A stretch of DNA of 64,000 bases from an uncultured Chromatiaceae bacterium (GTDB taxonomy: Bacteria; Pseudomonadota; Gammaproteobacteria; DRLM01). Shown here in pieces: positions 54,127-63,486 of the stretch. Both the position numbers and the translations under genes were made by a program. The stretch lies in assembly GCA_945787555.1 (NCBI GenBank), contig CALZJG010000122.1, positions 116,732 to 180,731 on the forward strand, read 5' to 3'. Position 1 is the stretch's first letter; each line of letters opens with the position of its first letter. The notes below the pieces were generated by a model. That model ran no database searches. It had not been told where the DNA came from and was given only the letters and a program-made list of their open reading frames with translations.

Positions 54127-55665
54127 ATGCCTACGACCACGACCAAGTTCGGCACTTTGACGCCGCACGATTTACCCACGCCACCCGAGGTGGCCATACG
54201 TATCGTTCACGCCTGCGCCGACCCCGCGGTCTCCGGACGCCAATTGCAGCATATAGTCAGTCAGGATCCGGCTCTATCGGCCGAGCTGCTGCGCGTGGCC
54301 AATGCCCCGTACTTCGGTTTGCGCAACCCCGCCACCAAGCTGGAGCACGCATTATTGGTGTTGGGGCAGCGGCAACTGCGTAATATCGCCCTGTTGTTCT
54401 TGGCGCGCGAAGCAATGCGCACCGACCGCGTGCCGGAACTAGATGGTGTCGGTTTCTGGGAGGATGCCCTGCGCCGCGCGGTCAGTGCGCGGTTGTTGGC
54501 CGAAGAAGTCGGCGCCGATCCCGACGTGGCTTTCACCGTGGGCATGCTGCAAGACATCGGGCTGTTGGGCATGTTCGTCGTGTTCCCCGATCTGGCCCGC
54601 CATTGGCGGCAGATGCGCATCGCCGACCCGGAAGCGCGGCGCGGCATGGAGAAAGAGTTATTCGGCGCCACCCATGATCAAGTGGCGCAATTACTGGCGG
54701 AGAGCTGGGGCCTGCCCGACGATGTGGCCCAGCCCGTCATTCGACATCACCAAGTCTATCTCGACGATCTGGACCCGGCGACCCGCAACCTCTGCAACGT
54801 GGCGACCTGCGCTGACTGGATGGCGGCGGTGTATACCGCGCAGGATCGGCGTCTGGCCTTGGCGCACTGTCGCCAACATATGAGCGAGCGCTACGCGCTG
54901 GATCAGGCGCGCACGGATGAATTGCTAAGCCGTGTTCCCGAGGCCATCACCGACGCCGCTCAGGCGTTGGATATCCCCATTGATCCGCAAGTGCCTTTTG
55001 GGGAGCTGCTTGCCTATGCTAATCGCTGGTTGATTGAAATCCACCAGCGCGAGGCCACCTCGACGGCGCGTCTGGAGGCGGCGCTGGAAGAGCGTGAGCG
55101 TTTGGCGGAGGCGCTGCAGTACGCCTATGATCGCATGGCGCAGTTGGCCTATTTCGATCCACTCACCTCGCTGGTCAATCGGCGTCGCTTCGAGGATCTG
55201 TTCTGCGGCGAAATTGCCCGCCATACTCGTTCAGGCCACGAATTGTCACTGATCGTGTTGGATATCGACGGTTTCAAGACCCTCAACGACACTTACGGGC
55301 ATCCTTTCGGCGATACGGTATTGCAAGCCGTCGCTGAGGTGGTCAAGCGTACGCTGCGCATCTCCGACGTCGCCGCTCGTCTGGGCGGTGATGAAATCAG
55401 TCTGTTATTACCCGAGACCGACGCCGAAGGCGGCCGTATTGCCGCCGAGCGCTTGCGTGTCGCCATGGAAACCCTGCGTTTCGCCGAGCATGTGGCCCAT
55501 GTGCGGGTGACCACCTCCATCGGCGGCAGCACGTGGGTCGGCAGTCTGGGTGACGGCATGGTCATGGAAGAGGCCATGACCCAGATACTCGGCCAGGCCG
55601 ATCAGGCCATGTATCGCTCCAAGGAGAGTGGTCGTAACCAGGTGAGCTGGGTGGGACTGAATTAA
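54127..55665 (+). CDS. HDOD-GGDEF signalling protein 1
   Basis: 512 residues from the ATG at 54127 (MPTTTTKFGTLTPHDLPTPPEV), which aligns with the start of its neighbour; the upstream TTG extension is not shared. HDOD domain (about 15-230: LPTPPEVAIRIVHACADP, LLRVANAPYFGL, GMLQDIGLL, ATHDQVAQLLAESWGLPDDV), then a coiled coil and a GGDEF domain. The signature is LGGDEISL, with Ile instead of Phe. An RxxD inhibitory site (RISD) is five residues before it. Probable diguanylate cyclase or c-di-GMP effector; HDOD modules are regulatory. Paralogue of the next gene. Confidence 0.93.
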   Translation: MPTTTTKFGTLTPHDLPTPPEVAIRIVHACADPAVSGRQLQHIVSQDPALSAELLRVANAPYFGLRNPATKLEHALLVLGQRQLRNIALLFLAREAMRTDRVPELDGVGFWEDALRRAVSARLLAEEVGADPDVAFTVGMLQDIGLLGMFVVFPDLARHWRQMRIADPEARRGMEKELFGATHDQVAQLLAESWGLPDDVAQPVIRHHQVYLDDLDPATRNLCNVATCADWMAAVYTAQDRRLALAHCRQHMSERYALDQARTDELLSRVPEAITDAAQALDIPIDPQVPFGELLAYANRWLIEIHQREATSTARLEAALEERERLAEALQYAYDRMAQLAYFDPLTSLVNRRRFEDLFCGEIARHTRSGHELSLIVLDIDGFKTLNDTYGHPFGDTVLQAVAEVVKRTLRISDVAARLGGDEISLLLPETDAEGGRIAAERLRVAMETLRFAEHVAHVRVTTSIGGSTWVGSLGDGMVMEEAMTQILGQADQAMYRSKESGRNQVSWVGLN

Positions 55666-55760
55666 GCCGGAATTTTATTGCGGTTAATAAAGCGCGAGTC
55701 GGCGTCGATAGCATCATAGCGCTAGCGACGACGACTTGCCCATGGGGATGGGCTACGGTC

Positions 55761-57344
55761 ATGACCAAACAGATATCGCTTGATACCAAGTTGGGGGCCA
55801 TCACCCCCGGCGATTTGCCCACTCCGCCGGAAGTGGCTCTGCGGGTGATGCATGCCTGCGCCGATACCAATATCACCAGCCGCCAGCTCGCCAAACTCAT
55901 CGGCAGCGATACCGCCTTGGTGGCGGAATTGTTGCGCGTGGCCAACTCGCCCTATTTCGGTGTCGGTCGCAACGTGACTACGCCCGCCCAAGCCGTGGTG
56001 GTGCTGGGTACGCGCTCGTTGCGTAATTTCGTGTTGTCCTTCTCCGCGCGCGAGAGTCTGCGCGCCGAAACACTCTCCGGCTTCGACGCCCTGGGTTTCT
56101 GGGAAGCGGCGTTGCGGCGCGCGGTAGGCGCCCGCCTCTTGGCCGATATGGTCGGCGTGGCCATGGACGAGGCCTTCACAGTGGGTATGCTGCAAGACTT
56201 CGGCCTGCTGACATTGTTCATGTTGTATCCGGAGCTAGCGCCGAAGTGGCATGACCTTGCCACGCTCGATCCCGATGAACGCTATCAACTGGAGCAGGAG
56301 ATTTTCGGCGCCACCCACGATCAAGTTGCCCGCTTGCTGATGCAAACTTGGCAGTTGCCGGACGAGATTGCCCTACCCGTCGCCGATCATCACAGCAATC
56401 TTCTCGATGAGTTGCCCGCCAGCAGTACCGCCTTGGCACGTATTGCCAGCTGCGCCGATTGGATCGCAGCGGTGTTTAGTGCCTCGGACAAGCGCCTGGT
56501 GGTGGCGCGTTGCCGCAAGTTGTTGGGCGACTATTTCAGCCTTAGCGCCACGCAGACCGACGAGTTGTTGGCCGCTGTGCCTTCTGGCGTGGAGGAAGCT
56601 GCCGCGGCTTTGAGCATGCGGGTCGCGCCGCAGGCCGATTTTGCCACGGTGCTTAAGGAGGCCAATCGCAAATTGCTCTTGCAGGAGGATGCCCAGACGC
56701 AGCGCTTGGAGCGCGCCCTGGCCGAACGAGAGCGACTCACCGAGGAATTACAGCTAGCCTACGATCGCCTGGCGCAGCTGGCCTATTACGATCCGCTCAC
56801 CACCTTGGTCAACCGGCGCCGTTTCGAGGACTTGTTCAGCGCCGAAATTGCGCGTCATAGCCGTTCCGGCAAAACGCTGTCTTTGTTGATGCTCGACTTG
56901 GATCATTTCAAGAGTCTCAACGACAATCACGGTCATTTGTTTGGCGACGCGGTGCTGCAAGCCGTGGCCGGGGTGCTCAAGAGCACCTTGCGCGCCTCTG
57001 ATGTCGCGGCGCGGGTCGGCGGCGAGGAAATGTGTTTGTTGTTGCCGGAAACCGATGACGACGGCGGCCGCGTGGCGGCGGAACGGGTGCGGTGCGCCAT
57101 CGACGAATTGTCCTTCCCCCATCCTTCGGGGTTGGTGCGGGTTTCCGCCTCGCTGGGCGGTTGCGCTTGGTCGTTGCCCAGCGAGAATGCCGGTGATATA
57201 CGCCAGGCCTTGCAAGCCATCCCCGCCATCATGAGCGAGTTACTGGAGCGCGCCGATCAGGCGATGTATCGCTCCAAGCAAAGCGGCCGCAACCGCGTCA
57301 CCTGGATGGAAGGTGCGCTCGACGAGCAAGCCCGGCGGGCGTGA
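55761..57344 (+). CDS. HDOD-GGDEF signalling protein 2
   Basis: 527 residues, same architecture as the preceding gene, with extensive similarity along the whole length (LPTPPEVALRVMHACADT; LLRVANSPYFGVGRN; GATHDQVARLLMQTWQLPDEI; ERERLTEELQLAYDRLAQLAYYDPLT). GGDEF signature VGGEEMCLL, with Met in the last motif position, and RxxD (RASD) upstream. Tandem duplication 95 bases downstream of copy 1. The differences in the motif suggest the two have diverged in activity. Ends 32 bases before rsmG. Confidence 0.93.
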   Translation: MTKQISLDTKLGAITPGDLPTPPEVALRVMHACADTNITSRQLAKLIGSDTALVAELLRVANSPYFGVGRNVTTPAQAVVVLGTRSLRNFVLSFSARESLRAETLSGFDALGFWEAALRRAVGARLLADMVGVAMDEAFTVGMLQDFGLLTLFMLYPELAPKWHDLATLDPDERYQLEQEIFGATHDQVARLLMQTWQLPDEIALPVADHHSNLLDELPASSTALARIASCADWIAAVFSASDKRLVVARCRKLLGDYFSLSATQTDELLAAVPSGVEEAAAALSMRVAPQADFATVLKEANRKLLLQEDAQTQRLERALAERERLTEELQLAYDRLAQLAYYDPLTTLVNRRRFEDLFSAEIARHSRSGKTLSLLMLDLDHFKSLNDNHGHLFGDAVLQAVAGVLKSTLRASDVAARVGGEEMCLLLPETDDDGGRVAAERVRCAIDELSFPHPSGLVRVSASLGGCAWSLPSENAGDIRQALQAIPAIMSELLERADQAMYRSKQSGRNRVTWMEGALDEQARRA

Positions 57345-57376
57345 TAAAGTTCGCCTTTTAGTTGGGCGAACAGGTG

Positions 57377-58030
57377 ATGAATAGACCCCCCTCCCCACAC
57401 GACGATATCGCCGCGCGTCTCGCCAGTGGCGTGGTGGCGTTGGGTATGACGCTGAGCGACGCGCAGCAACAACGCTTGCTGGCGTATATCTCCTTGTTGG
57501 AACGGTGGAATCGCGTCCATAACCTCACCGCCGTGCGCACGCCGCTCGACATGGTTACCCGCCATCTGCTCGATAGCCTGGCTGTCACGCCCCACATGCG
57601 AGGCCCGTGTGTCCTCGATGTCGGCACCGGCGCGGGCTTGCCCGGTATTCCGCTTGCCATCGCGTTACCGCGCATGCACTTCACCTTGCTCGATTCCATC
57701 GCCAAGAAAACCCGCTTCCTCGTGCAAGTGGTCGGTGAGTTGGCATTGAGCAACGTGCGCATCGAGGCCCGCCGAGTCGAAAATTATCAGCCCGTGGAAC
57801 TGTTCGACACCGTCATCTCGCGCGCCTTCAGCAGCCTCCCCCAATTCATCGCCGGCGCTGGCCATCTGTGCCGCCCCGGCGGGTTGTTGTTGGCGATGAA
57901 AGGTCGGCACCCCGCTGCTGAGTTGCATGAGTTGCCACCAGGCTATGTCGTGGACAATGTCATACACATCACCGTGCCTGGTTTGAACGAGGAGCGCCAC
58001 GCGGTATGCGTGCGTCGGGCGGCGACCTGA
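57377..58030 (+). CDS. rsmG: 16S rRNA (guanine527-N7)-methyltransferase
   Basis: 217 residues from the ATG at 57377 (AACAGGTG upstream). SAM-dependent methylation of G527 in 16S rRNA. Motif I is VLDVGTGAGLPGIPLAIALP, and LLDSIAKKTRFL and ISRAFSSLPQFI are RsmG landmarks. The N-terminal helix ISLLERWNRVHNLTAV is also typical. Normally between mnmG and parA; here it follows the HDOD-GGDEF pair. Confidence 0.96.
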   Translation: MNRPPSPHDDIAARLASGVVALGMTLSDAQQQRLLAYISLLERWNRVHNLTAVRTPLDMVTRHLLDSLAVTPHMRGPCVLDVGTGAGLPGIPLAIALPRMHFTLLDSIAKKTRFLVQVVGELALSNVRIEARRVENYQPVELFDTVISRAFSSLPQFIAGAGHLCRPGGLLLAMKGRHPAAELHELPPGYVVDNVIHITVPGLNEERHAVCVRRAAT

Positions 58031-58073
58031 CAGGGTCCAACCGTGTTGAGTGAAATCCGGAGCCGTTCGCGGC

Positions 58074-58473
58074 ATGTTGCTCTTTGCCGCAATTTGTCGC
58101 CGCGCGCGTCAACTAAAGGCGGAAACCGATGCGCTCCATCTCGCCGCGCGCCACCCGGCCACGCCTTGGTAAGCCAAGGTGTTGGTGGCCGCCATCGTGG
58201 CCTAGGCCTTGAGTCCTATCGATCTGATTCCCGATTTCATTCCGGTGTTGGGATACCTAGATGATCTGATCCTGGTGCCTGTGGGTATCGCGCTCGCCGT
58301 CAAGTTGATTCCGCCGCGGGGGCTGGCCGAATGTCGCGCACGGGCGGCAGATGTGCTCGTGAACGGTAAGCCGGTCAGCCGCGGTGGTGATCGTGGTGAT
58401 TTGGGTGGGTGTGGCGCTGTGGCTGGGTGGGTCGGGATACCAGGCATATGCGGTGGTACCGCTTGCCCACTGA
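58074..58473 (+). pseudogene. DUF1232 (YkvA-like) membrane protein pseudogene
   Basis: From ATG 58074 the frame reads a basic N-terminus, HPATPW, TAA (58170-58172), AKVLVAAIVA, TAG (58203-58205), then [20 protein letters not shown], the hallmark of DUF1232, and [17 protein letters not shown]. Both stops stand exactly where intact relatives have tyrosine (PWYAK and AYALSP). After VNGKPVSR the frame shifts and continues as [16 protein letters not shown], the expected C-terminal membrane segment. With two stops and a frameshift it is almost certainly dead. Confidence 0.85.
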
Positions 58474-58534
58474 TGCCCAAGGGTGCGCCGAGCCGAGTTT
58501 TTGATGTCAAGGTGCCCCTGCCCCGCCGCTGCCG

Positions 58535-58540
58535 TATAAT
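58535..58540 (+). promoter_or_regulatory. -10 element upstream of parA
   Basis: TATAAT 42 bases before the chosen parA start; initiation about 58547 would leave only a few bases before the alternative ATG at 58552, supporting the downstream GTG as start. No clear -35. Confidence 0.4.
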
Positions 58541-58581
58541 CGCCGGACCATATGGGTAGTAACAGTGCGCGGGGCGCGGGT

Positions 58582-59391
58582 GTGAGCAGGATTATCTCTA
58601 TCACCAATCAAAAAGGCGGGGTGGGCAAGACCACGACCTCGGTCAATCTCGCCGCCTCGCTGGCTGCGACCAAGCGCCGCGTATTGCTCATCGACCTCGA
58701 CCCCCAAGGCAATGCCACCATGGGCAGCGGTGTGGACAAGCGCGAGCTCAAGGCCTCGACCTATGACGTGCTGCTGGGCGAGCGCAGTGCGCTCGATACC
58801 GTGGTGCGCGCCGGCGAGGCGGGCTACGATCTGCTGCCCTCCAATGCCGATCTGACCGGCGCCGAAATCGCCTTATTGGAAATCTCACAGCGCGAACAAC
58901 GCTTGCGCATGGCGCTGGAGCCGTTGCGCGAGCGTTACGATTACATTCTCATCGACTGCCCGCCTTCGCTCAATATGCTCACCCTCAATGCGTTGGTGAT
59001 TTCCGAGGGCGTGATTATCCCCATGCAATGCGAGTATTACGCTCTGGAGGGTTTAACTGCACTCATGCACACGCTGGACAAGATCCGCGCCAATCTTAAT
59101 CCACGCCTCAAGGTGGAAGGCGTGCTGCGCACCATGTTCGACCCGCGCAACAACTTGGCCAACGATGTTTCCGCGCAGCTGGTGGAACACTTTGGCGATC
59201 GTGTGTACCGTACGCTCATACCGCGCAATGTACGCCTAGCCGAGGCGCCCAGCCATGGCTTGCCGGTGCTGCTGTATGATAAAAGTTCGCGCGGCGCCCA
59301 GGCCTATCTGGCCCTGGCGGGTGAAATCCTGCGCCGCGCCGAACGCGAGAGCCGCGCCGGCGCCGAGGCGCCGCTGGCCCATAATTCCTAA
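58582..59391 (+). CDS. parA: Chromosome partitioning ATPase ParA (Soj)
   Basis: 269 residues from the GTG at 58582, giving VSRIISITNQKGGVGKTTTS as in the family; an ATG at 58552 would add ten residues. Deviant Walker A KGGVGKTT, Walker A' region LLIDLDPQGNATMGSG, Walker B ILIDCPPSLNMLTLNAL. Nonspecific DNA-binding ATPase that moves ParB-parS complexes. 19 bases separate it from parB. Confidence 0.95.
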   Translation: MSRIISITNQKGGVGKTTTSVNLAASLAATKRRVLLIDLDPQGNATMGSGVDKRELKASTYDVLLGERSALDTVVRAGEAGYDLLPSNADLTGAEIALLEISQREQRLRMALEPLRERYDYILIDCPPSLNMLTLNALVISEGVIIPMQCEYYALEGLTALMHTLDKIRANLNPRLKVEGVLRTMFDPRNNLANDVSAQLVEHFGDRVYRTLIPRNVRLAEAPSHGLPVLLYDKSSRGAQAYLALAGEILRRAERESRAGAEAPLAHNS

Positions 59392-59410
59392 CGAGACAAG
59401 CACACACTCC

Positions 59411-60274
59411 ATGACAGCGAAGAAACGAGGACTGGGGCGCGGGCTCGACGCCCTGCTGGGCGGGTCCATCCCCGCAACACCGGTCCGTCCCGGCACCACG
59501 GACGGTGAACTGCGCTCGTTGCCGGTGGATCTGTTACGCCGCGGCCGTTTCCAGCCGCGCGTGGACATGCATCCCGAGAGCTTGCAGGATTTGGCCGACT
59601 CCATCCGCGCGCAAGGCGTGGTGCAGCCCATCGTGGTCAAGCCCGACGGCAAAGGCGAATATGAGATCATCGCCGGCGAACGGCGCTGGCGCGCCGCGCA
59701 GCTGGCCGGTTTGCAGGACATCCCTGCCGTGGTGCGCGACGTCCCCGATCAAGCCGCCATGGCCATGGCGCTGATTGAGAACATCCAGCGTGAGGATCTC
59801 AACTCCATGGAAGAGGCCAATGCCCTGCAACGCCTCATCAATGAATTCGAGCTAACCCATCAAGCCGTGGCCGAGGCCGTGGGCCGCTCGCGCGCGGCGG
59901 TCAGCAATATGCTGCGCTTGTTGGAATTGAACGATGACGTCAAGCGCATGGTTGAGCACGGTGATCTAGAAATGGGTCACGCCCGCGCCTTGCTTGCCCT
60001 CAAGGGCGGCGCGCAAAGCGAAGCCGCGCGCTCGGTCGTCGCCAAGGGCCTGTCGGTGCGTGAGACGGAGCATCTGGTGCGGCGCTTAGCGCAACCGGCC
60101 GCCTCTCCCAAAGCGAAAGTCGTCGACCCCGATGTGCGTCGCATGCAAGAAGAACTGGCGGAAAAGTTGGGTGCCAGCGTGCAGGTGCAGCACGGCGCTA
60201 AGGGCAAGGGCAAGCTCGTCATCGGTTACAATAGCCTCGACGAGCTCGACGGGATCCTCGCGCATATTAAATAG
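59411..60274 (+). CDS. parB: Chromosome partitioning protein ParB (Spo0J)
   Basis: 287 residues from the ATG at 59411. The N-terminal ParA-interaction segment is KKRGLGRGLDALLGG. The CTPase/ParB domain follows: VVQPIVVKP, box II GERRWRAAQLAGL, and ENIQREDLNSMEEANAL. The helix-turn-helix (LTHQAVAEAVGRSRAAVSNM) reads parS, and the C-terminal dimerisation domain ends LDELDGILAHIK. The parS sites it would bind are at 17692 and 18316. Confidence 0.96.
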   Translation: MTAKKRGLGRGLDALLGGSIPATPVRPGTTDGELRSLPVDLLRRGRFQPRVDMHPESLQDLADSIRAQGVVQPIVVKPDGKGEYEIIAGERRWRAAQLAGLQDIPAVVRDVPDQAAMAMALIENIQREDLNSMEEANALQRLINEFELTHQAVAEAVGRSRAAVSNMLRLLELNDDVKRMVEHGDLEMGHARALLALKGGAQSEAARSVVAKGLSVRETEHLVRRLAQPAASPKAKVVDPDVRRMQEELAEKLGASVQVQHGAKGKGKLVIGYNSLDELDGILAHIK

Positions 60275-60359
60275 GCTGTGGCGATGCGGCGCTAGCGTCG
60301 TTGACCCCATTACATCGCTCTTTTATACTCCGCGCCGTATTTGCGTGAACGGTGCGGGG

Positions 60360-60388
60360 TTGCGGCAGCGCAATGCGCGGGCTATACT
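60360..60388 (+). promoter_or_regulatory. atp operon promoter
   Basis: -35-like TTGCGG (60360-60365), exactly 17 bases, then -10 TATACT (60383-60388), 28 bases before the AtpZ start. Confidence 0.55.
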
Positions 60389-60415
60389 CTCGCGCCTATT
60401 TTGGGGTCCCTAGCC

Positions 60416-60619
60416 ATGTCCCAGCCTAAGGGCGCCGGCCTGATACTCGTCGGGGTCGGTACTCACCTTGCCGCCATGGTCGTGGTCGGCTTCGCGCTGG
60501 GTTATGCTGTGGATGCGTGGTTGGACACTCGCCCGCTGTTCATGTTGGCGCTGGGATGTCTGGGTTTCATCGGCGGAATCCTCAAGGCCCACAAGCTGCT
60601 TAGCGGCTGGATGAAATAA
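60416..60619 (+). CDS. AtpZ/AtpI family two-helix membrane protein
   Basis: 67 residues from the ATG at 60416 (MSQPKGAGLILVGVGTHLAA). Two membrane segments, the second with LFMLALGCLGFIGG; ends AHKLLSGWMK. Small accessory proteins of this type head atp operons and are associated with ATP synthase assembly or Mg2+ handling. AtpI follows after 11 bases. Confidence 0.82.
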   Translation: MSQPKGAGLILVGVGTHLAAMVVVGFALGYAVDAWLDTRPLFMLALGCLGFIGGILKAHKLLSGWMK

Positions 60620-60630
60620 AAGGGCAAACG

Positions 60631-61008
60631 TTGAATTCGGCCGCACGCGAGATAGTCGCCACCACCCGCAGAATCATCGGCCTGCAAGTGGGTGTGAGCG
60701 CACTGGTCGCGCTGGGATTTTATGTAGGCAAAGGGAATTGGGAGGCGTTGTCCGCCCTGTACGGCGGAGCAATCAGCGTCGCAGTGGCCTTCCTCCTGAG
60801 TCGTGGTGTGGCCCGAGCCTCGGGGGCGGCGCGACACAGCCAAAGCATGTGGATTTTGTATTTCGGCGCCGCTCTGCGCTTCTTATTGGTGCTGGTGTTG
60901 TTCGGTGCGGGACTGGGTTTTTTGAAGCTCGATCCTCTGGCCACGGTCGCCGGTTTCATCGCCGCGCAGTTGATGTACGTTAGCAGCGCGCGGCAAACGA
61001 ATAACTAA
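60631..61008 (+). CDS. atpI: ATP synthase subunit I (AtpI)
   Basis: 125 residues starting with TTG at 60631 (AAGGGC upstream); no ATG or GTG is better placed. Four membrane segments (ALVALGFYVG; ALYGGAISVAVAFLL; WILYFGAALRFLLVLVLFGA; ATVAGFIAAQLMYV), the AtpI layout. Assists c-ring assembly in the F1Fo synthase. Precedes atpB by 193 bases. Confidence 0.88.
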   Translation: MNSAAREIVATTRRIIGLQVGVSALVALGFYVGKGNWEALSALYGGAISVAVAFLLSRGVARASGAARHSQSMWILYFGAALRFLLVLVLFGAGLGFLKLDPLATVAGFIAAQLMYVSSARQTNN

Positions 61009-61124
61009 TATTGCTTAGATTCGCAGCGGTGATACGGTACTATCGACTTCGCACCACTTCGTATCAGGCTCTACCTAGGGCTGGTCTGACGTGGGGGTGG
61101 ATGGATAGATGTATAAACGATAAG

Positions 61125-62044
<920 letters not shown>

Positions 62045-62104
62045 GGTCAGCGCGGTGGGAAGTCGGATTTTGCATAACTTATATCTTCGCTAAAGGAGCT
62101 GACC

Positions 62105-62392
62105 ATGACACCTGAAATGATTTCCATGATCTATGCGTACACCGCCGTCGGCGTGGGCGTGATTCTGGCCGCCGCCGGCCTGGGTTCGGCCATCGGCTGG
62201 GGCCTGATCTGCGCCAAGACCCTGGAAGGTATCGCACGTCAGCCTGAAATGCGTCCCGCCCTGATGACTAATATGTTCATTTTCGCCGGCCTGATGGAAT
62301 CTTTTCCCTTCATCATTCTGGCATTCGCCATGTGGTTCCTGTTCGCCAACCCCTTCGTGGGTGCGTTGCAATCAGCGCTGGGTGCGCTGTAA
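62105..62392 (+). CDS. atpE: ATP synthase Fo subunit c
   Basis: 95 residues, slightly longer than E. coli (79). Two hydrophobic hairpin helices; loop RQPEMRP; proton-carrying Glu65 in LMESFPFII. The residue is Glu rather than the Asp61 of E. coli. The motif lacks the usual sodium-binding ligands as far as I can judge, so H+ is likely. AAAGGAG precedes the ATG. Confidence 0.96.
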   Translation: MTPEMISMIYAYTAVGVGVILAAAGLGSAIGWGLICAKTLEGIARQPEMRPALMTNMFIFAGLMESFPFIILAFAMWFLFANPFVGALQSALGAL

Positions 62393-62445
62393 GCGGCGTC
62401 GTAAGACGCTGAACACCAACGTCACCGTATGACGAGGAGCCGGAC

Positions 62446-62916
62446 GTGAACATTACTGCAACCCTGATCGGACAGATCGTCGCCTTTGTGCTGCTGATCT
62501 GGTTCGTCAACAAGGTGCTGTGGGGCCCCGTGACCAAGATACTCACGGATCGCCAAAACCGCATCGCCGACGGGCTGGCCGCAGCCGAGAAAGGCAAGCG
62601 CGAGCTGGTACATGCCGAGGAGCGTGCCAAGGAACAATTGCGCGACGTGAAGACTCAGGCCGCTGAGATCATCGCGCAGGCCGAGAAGCGCGCCAATGAG
62701 ATGGTCGAAGAGGCCAAGAACAAGGCCCGCGAGGAAGCCGAGCGTCAGTTGACCGCCGCCAAAGCCGAGATCGAGCAAGAAGTCAACCGTGCCAAGGAGA
62801 CCCTGCGCGCCCAAGTGGCGGGGGTGGCTGTGGCGGGTGCGCAGCGCATACTCAAGAAAGAAATCACCGAGAAAGCGCACGCCGATCTGCTCAAAGATCT
62901 CGTGGCGCAGATTTAG
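62446..62916 (+). CDS. atpF: ATP synthase Fo subunit b
   Basis: 156 residues, GTG start at 62446 ([20 protein letters not shown]) with GAGGAG upstream. One N-terminal membrane helix and a long charged coiled coil ([20 protein letters not shown]), the peripheral stalk. 156 residues is the E. coli length. Confidence 0.96.
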   Translation: MNITATLIGQIVAFVLLIWFVNKVLWGPVTKILTDRQNRIADGLAAAEKGKRELVHAEERAKEQLRDVKTQAAEIIAQAEKRANEMVEEAKNKAREEAERQLTAAKAEIEQEVNRAKETLRAQVAGVAVAGAQRILKKEITEKAHADLLKDLVAQI

Positions 62917-62928
62917 GCGCGTACTGAC

Positions 62929-63465
62929 ATGGCAGAAAAAACTACTATCGCCCGTCCCTACGCGGAAGCGGTTTTCGAGATCGCAAGGGACCAACAGGAA
63001 CTCGGACCTTGGTCCGAGATGTTGGCCGTCATAGCGCACATCGTCGCCGATGAGCGGGTGGGCGGCTTGATCGGCAATCCCCGTGTGCAGAAGTCTCAAG
63101 TCGCCGAATTGGTGCTGGGCGTGGCGGGTGACAAGCTCAACGAGGCCGCCGGTAATTTGGTGAAACTCCTGGCCGACAATGGTCGACTCGCGGTGCTGCC
63201 CGAGATCGCCGCCCTGTTCGAGGGCTTGCGAGCCGAGGCCGAAAGCACGGTGGAAGCCAGGGTCATCGCCGCCTTCACGGTGAGCGAAGCCCAGCAAAAG
63301 CAAATTGCCAAGGCGCTCAAGCAACGCTTGGGGCGCGAAGTAAAAATCACGTGCGAAACGGATGAAGATTTGCTGGGCGGGGCCATCATCCGCGCCGGGG
63401 ACTTGGTCATCGACGGGTCGGTAACAGGACAATTGGCGAAGCTGGGCACCGCATTAGCCCGCTAA
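62929..63465 (+). CDS. atpH: ATP synthase F1 subunit delta
   Basis: 178 residues. It opens TTIARPYAEAVFEIA, the family hallmark; helical domain to about 110; C-terminal DEDLLGGAIIRAGDLVIDGSV. Links F1 to the b-subunit stalk. 12 bases after atpF. Confidence 0.96.
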   Translation: MAEKTTIARPYAEAVFEIARDQQELGPWSEMLAVIAHIVADERVGGLIGNPRVQKSQVAELVLGVAGDKLNEAAGNLVKLLADNGRLAVLPEIAALFEGLRAEAESTVEARVIAAFTVSEAQQKQIAKALKQRLGREVKITCETDEDLLGGAIIRAGDLVIDGSVTGQLAKLGTALAR

Positions 63466-63486
63466 GTCTGTAAGAGGATAACCAAC

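Noticed and set aside
62422..63432. 336-codon open frame antisense to atpF-atpH
   Set aside because: Lies wholly opposite two well-identified atp genes; the translation is a Gly/Leu/His-rich reflection of their codon use with no domain.
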